Origin: an uncultured Lysobacter sp.
GTDB taxonomy: Bacteria; Pseudomonadota; Gammaproteobacteria; Xanthomonadales; Xanthomonadaceae
Reading direction: 5' to 3'
Assembly: GCA_902805755.1 (NCBI GenBank)
Contig: CADCUA010000360.1
Span: 1 to 7,566 of the forward strand
DNA length: 7,566 nt
A model generated the notes under the pieces. It was not told the origin of the DNA, did not search any database, and saw only the letters and a list, made by a program, of their open reading frames with translations. Each line of letters begins with the position of its first letter. The first letter of the stretch is position 1. The position numbers were made by a program, and so were the translations under genes. Of the stretch, positions 6,132-7,566 are shown piece by piece.

Positions 6132-6229
6132 TCAGTGGATCTCCGGTTCCGGATTACGCGGGAGCGCGTGGCGATGCGGCCGCGGGCGGACGTCGAGCGA
6201 CGTACGCACCGCTCCGGCGCGACATGCAT
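6128..6229 (-). CDS. Possible 33-codon coupling ORF between tolQ and tolR
   Basis: Its ATG (6229-6227) overlaps the tolQ stop as TGATG, and its TGA (6130-6128) overlaps the tolR start as ATGA. It therefore spans the whole 97-base gap. The peptide (MHVAPERCVRR...NRRSTE) is arginine rich, 10 of 33 residues, and has no membrane segment or domain that I recognise. The reading frame continues open further upstream inside tolQ, which weakens the case, since high-GC DNA often leaves such frames open. It may act only to carry ribosomes from tolQ to tolR, or be a coincidence. tolR also has its own GGAG site. A perfect ACGTCG/CGACGT palindrome (6190-6203) lies within it. Confidence 0.22.
   Translation of the reverse strand: MHVAPERCVRRSTSARGRIATRSRVIRNRRSTE
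6141..6144 (-). promoter_or_regulatory. Ribosome-binding site of tolR
   Basis: GGAG on the minus strand (6144-6141) lies nine bases before the ATG at 6131. It supports independent initiation of tolR despite the 97-base gap from tolQ. Confidence 0.65.
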
Positions 6230-7017
6230 CAGGCGTCGTCCAGGTGCGCCTGCCGCTGCAGGATCGAAGAGAACTCCTCGGCGAACGACTCGTAGCGCAC
6301 GGCAAGGCGCTCGACGCCGTTGGAGAACCGGTTGTACGCCCACACAGCGGGAATCGCGGCGAACAGGCCCATCGCGGTTGCGAGCAGCGCCTCGGAGATG
6401 CCCGGCGCGACGTCCTTGATGCCGACCTGCTGGCTGCTCGCAAGCAGCGAATTCATCGTCACCATGATGCCGAACACCGTGCCGACCAGGCCCACGTACG
6501 GCGAGGTCGAACCGATGTTCGCAAGCAGTTCGAGGTTGTGCTCGAGCCCGTCGAGCTCGCGCGAGGTGGCCACGCGCATCGCGCGCTGCGCACCTTCGAG
6601 CTGTGCACGCGCATCGACGCCACGGCGCTGGCGCACGCGGTTGAATTCACGGAAACCCGCTTCGAAGATCGCTTCGGTGCCATCGATTGCGCGACCGCGC
6701 TCGGTCACGCCCGCGTAGAGCTTGGACATGTCGGCGCCGGACCAGAAGCGCTCCTCGAACTGCTCGGCCTCGCGCGCGGCGCGGCGCAGCACGGCGCGCT
6801 TGCGGAAGATGATCACCCACGAGGCGATCGACGCGACGACCAGCAGCAGCATGATGAACTGCACCGGCAGGCTGGCTTTCATCACCAGCTCCAAGAGGTC
6901 CAGCGTTTGCGCCGGCGCCGCGGCCGCTGCAGCACCGGCGGCCTGCGTGGCGGTAACGGCTTCTTCGGGCAGTGCTTCGACCTGTGTGGCCTGCATCGCG
7001 ACGAGCAGTGACATCAT
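6229..7017 (-). CDS. tolQ: Protein TolQ, MotA/TolQ/ExbB proton channel family
   Basis: TolQ is the multi-span inner-membrane subunit of the Tol motor. From the ATG at 7017 the protein has 262 aa. Transmembrane helices lie near 53-73 (FIMLLLVVASIASWVIIF), 165-190 (family signature NIGSTSPYVGLVGTVFGIM) and 207-227 (PGISEALLATAMGLFAAIPAV). KASLPVQ..., AAREAEQFEERFWSGA and AMRVATSRELDGLE match TolQ throughout. About 35-40 residues precede the conserved LDLLELVMKAS, many of them alanine (AAGAAAAAAPAQ); E. coli TolQ has about five. Three ATGs compete: 7032 (267 aa, no ribosome-binding site), 7017 (GGAG nine bases upstream) and 7014. I prefer 7017. ybgC ends 21 bases upstream of this start. Confidence 0.95.
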   Translation of the reverse strand: MMSLLVAMQATQVEALPEEAVTATQAAGAAAAAAPAQTLDLLELVMKASLPVQFIMLLLVVASIASWVIIFRKRAVLRRAAREAEQFEERFWSGADMSKLYAGVTERGRAIDGTEAIFEAGFREFNRVRQRRGVDARAQLEGAQRAMRVATSRELDGLEHNLELLANIGSTSPYVGLVGTVFGIMVTMNSLLASSQQVGIKDVAPGISEALLATAMGLFAAIPAVWAYNRFSNGVERLAVRYESFAEEFSSILQRQAHLDDA

Positions 7018-7026
7018 CCTTCGTAT

Positions 7027-7030
7027 CTCC
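7027..7030 (-). promoter_or_regulatory. Ribosome-binding site deciding the tolQ start
   Basis: GGAG (7030-7027) is nine bases before the ATG at 7017. AAGG (7021-7018) directly abuts that ATG and sits only three bases before the ATG at 7014, which is too close to favour it. The ATG at 7032 includes part of the GGAG region and has no site of its own. Confidence 0.55.
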
Positions 7031-7038
7031 ATGCCCCG

Positions 7039-7458
7039 TCAGCGCGGCTGACGCGGGTCGTGTTCAAGGGCTTTGAGTTCATCAAACAGCGGTTGCGGGA
7101 TGGGACGCGGCCGGAACCCGGTGGCATCCAGCGCCGCGATCCGCACGCTGGCGGTCAGCAGCAGCCCGTCGCCGCGATGGATCGATTGCGAAAACACCAG
7201 GCTCGCACGCCGGCATTCGCGCAGTTGCACGCCCACCTGCAATTCGTCGTCCAGGCGCGCGGGCTTGAGGAAATCCACGGTGATCGCGCGCACCGCGAAC
7301 ACGAGGTCCTGATCGGTACGCAGGCGATCCTGCGCATGACCCTGCGTGCGCATCCATTCACTGCGCGCGCGTTCCATGAAAGCGACGTACTGCGCGTGGT
7401 AGACCACCCCGCCAGCGTCGGTATCTTCCCAGTAAATGCGGATGGGTAGGCTGAACAT
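7039..7458 (-). CDS. ybgC: Tol-Pal associated acyl-CoA thioesterase YbgC
   Basis: YbgC is a cytoplasmic hotdog-fold (4-hydroxybenzoyl-CoA thioesterase type) hydrolase of acyl-CoA, usually the first gene of tol-pal operons; its exact role with Tol is unsettled. The 139-aa protein has the signature YWEDTDAGGVVYHAQYVAF (9-27), in which Asp14 and His21 correspond to E. coli Asp18 and His25. MERARSEW (28-35) follows, and then the middle strands VDFLKPARLDDELQV and SLVFSQSI. Length is normal. The ATG at 7458 puts the conserved core in the same place as in E. coli within four residues. No clear ribosome-binding site precedes it (CTTAACGA before the ATG). It stops 21 bases before tolQ and is probably co-transcribed with it. 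Confidence 0.95.
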   Translation of the reverse strand: MFSLPIRIYWEDTDAGGVVYHAQYVAFMERARSEWMRTQGHAQDRLRTDQDLVFAVRAITVDFLKPARLDDELQVGVQLRECRRASLVFSQSIHRGDGLLLTASVRIAALDATGFRPRPIPQPLFDELKALEHDPRQPR

Positions 7459-7566
7459 TCGTTAAGAAAGGCGGGGAGTTGAAGGCGGGAACAGCGAATG
7501 GGGAGCGGTGCGAGCGGATGTTGGCGCAGCGCGCTCAGTATCGGGACTGGATGAAAGACAACTGCA
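7459..7566. other. Region upstream of ybgC, cut by the window edge
   Basis: This stretch should hold the tol-pal promoter or the end of the previous gene. On the minus strand one frame reads QLSFIQSRY and then TGA (7537-7535), which could be the C-terminus of an upstream co-directional gene, but ten codons cannot prove it. On the plus strand an ATG at 7518 opens a frame that runs off the edge (MLAQRAQYRDWMKDN...), also too short to judge. I find no promoter with two good boxes; TTGTCT near 7561-7556 is a possible -35 without a suitable -10. Confidence 0.4.

Noticed and set aside
5040..7011. Long plus-strand ORFs antisense to tolA, tolR and tolQ (459 and 329 codons among others)
   Set aside because: Pro/Arg/Ala-rich shadows of genuine tol genes, with no domain or coherent start context.
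1..7566. Mobile element, CRISPR array, toxin-antitoxin or defence system
   Set aside because: No transposase, integrase, regular spaced repeats or unassigned gene pair is visible. Every sizeable gene has a clear housekeeping identity.

Overview
The window is a conserved housekeeping locus from a high-GC gammaproteobacterium. All nine confident genes and the tRNA lie on the minus strand, so transcription runs from high to low coordinates. The protein sequences and the strong GC bias suggest a member of the Xanthomonadaceae (Lysobacter or a close relative). This placement is inferred from family resemblance and was not checked by a search.

Layout in transcription order: ybgC (acyl-CoA thioesterase), tolQ, tolR, tolA, tolB, pal and cpoB (ybgF) form a complete Tol-Pal envelope cluster. 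They are followed by queE and queC, two steps of the preQ0/queuosine pathway, and then by a tRNA-Lys(UUU) gene with an encoded CCA end. I recall the same order, ybgC-tolQRAB-pal-cpoB-queE-queC-tRNA-Lys, from Pseudomonas, so the arrangement is probably ancestral and not an accessory island.

TolQ and TolR form the proton-driven inner-membrane motor, and TolA is the trans-periplasmic arm. TolB is the periplasmic beta-propeller and Pal the peptidoglycan-binding outer-membrane lipoprotein. CpoB is the periplasmic TPR protein that links Tol to cell-wall synthesis during division. YbgC is a cytoplasmic hotdog thioesterase that usually travels with them. QueE and QueC make CDG and preQ0 for tRNA modification and have no known mechanistic link to Tol-Pal.

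Gene packing: tolR and tolA overlap by one base (TAATG). ybgC-tolQ and pal-cpoB are separated by about 20 and 15 bases. Looser gaps lie between tolQ and tolR (97 b), tolA and tolB (109 b), tolB and pal (59 b), cpoB and queE (63 b), and queE and queC (81 b). No gap exceeds 300 bases; the largest gene-free stretch, between queC and the tRNA, is 152 bases and carries a probable tRNA promoter.

No mobile element, CRISPR array or defence gene is visible, and I found no clearly novel system. The points that merit a second look are small. One is a perfect 16-bp GC-rich hairpin directly before queE, followed by a -10-like TAAAAT placed so that queE could be leaderless. Another is a 33-codon ORF that bridges tolQ and tolR with stop/start overlaps at both ends. 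A third is an Ala-rich N-terminal extension on TolQ. The last is a set of four extra cysteines in mature Pal.
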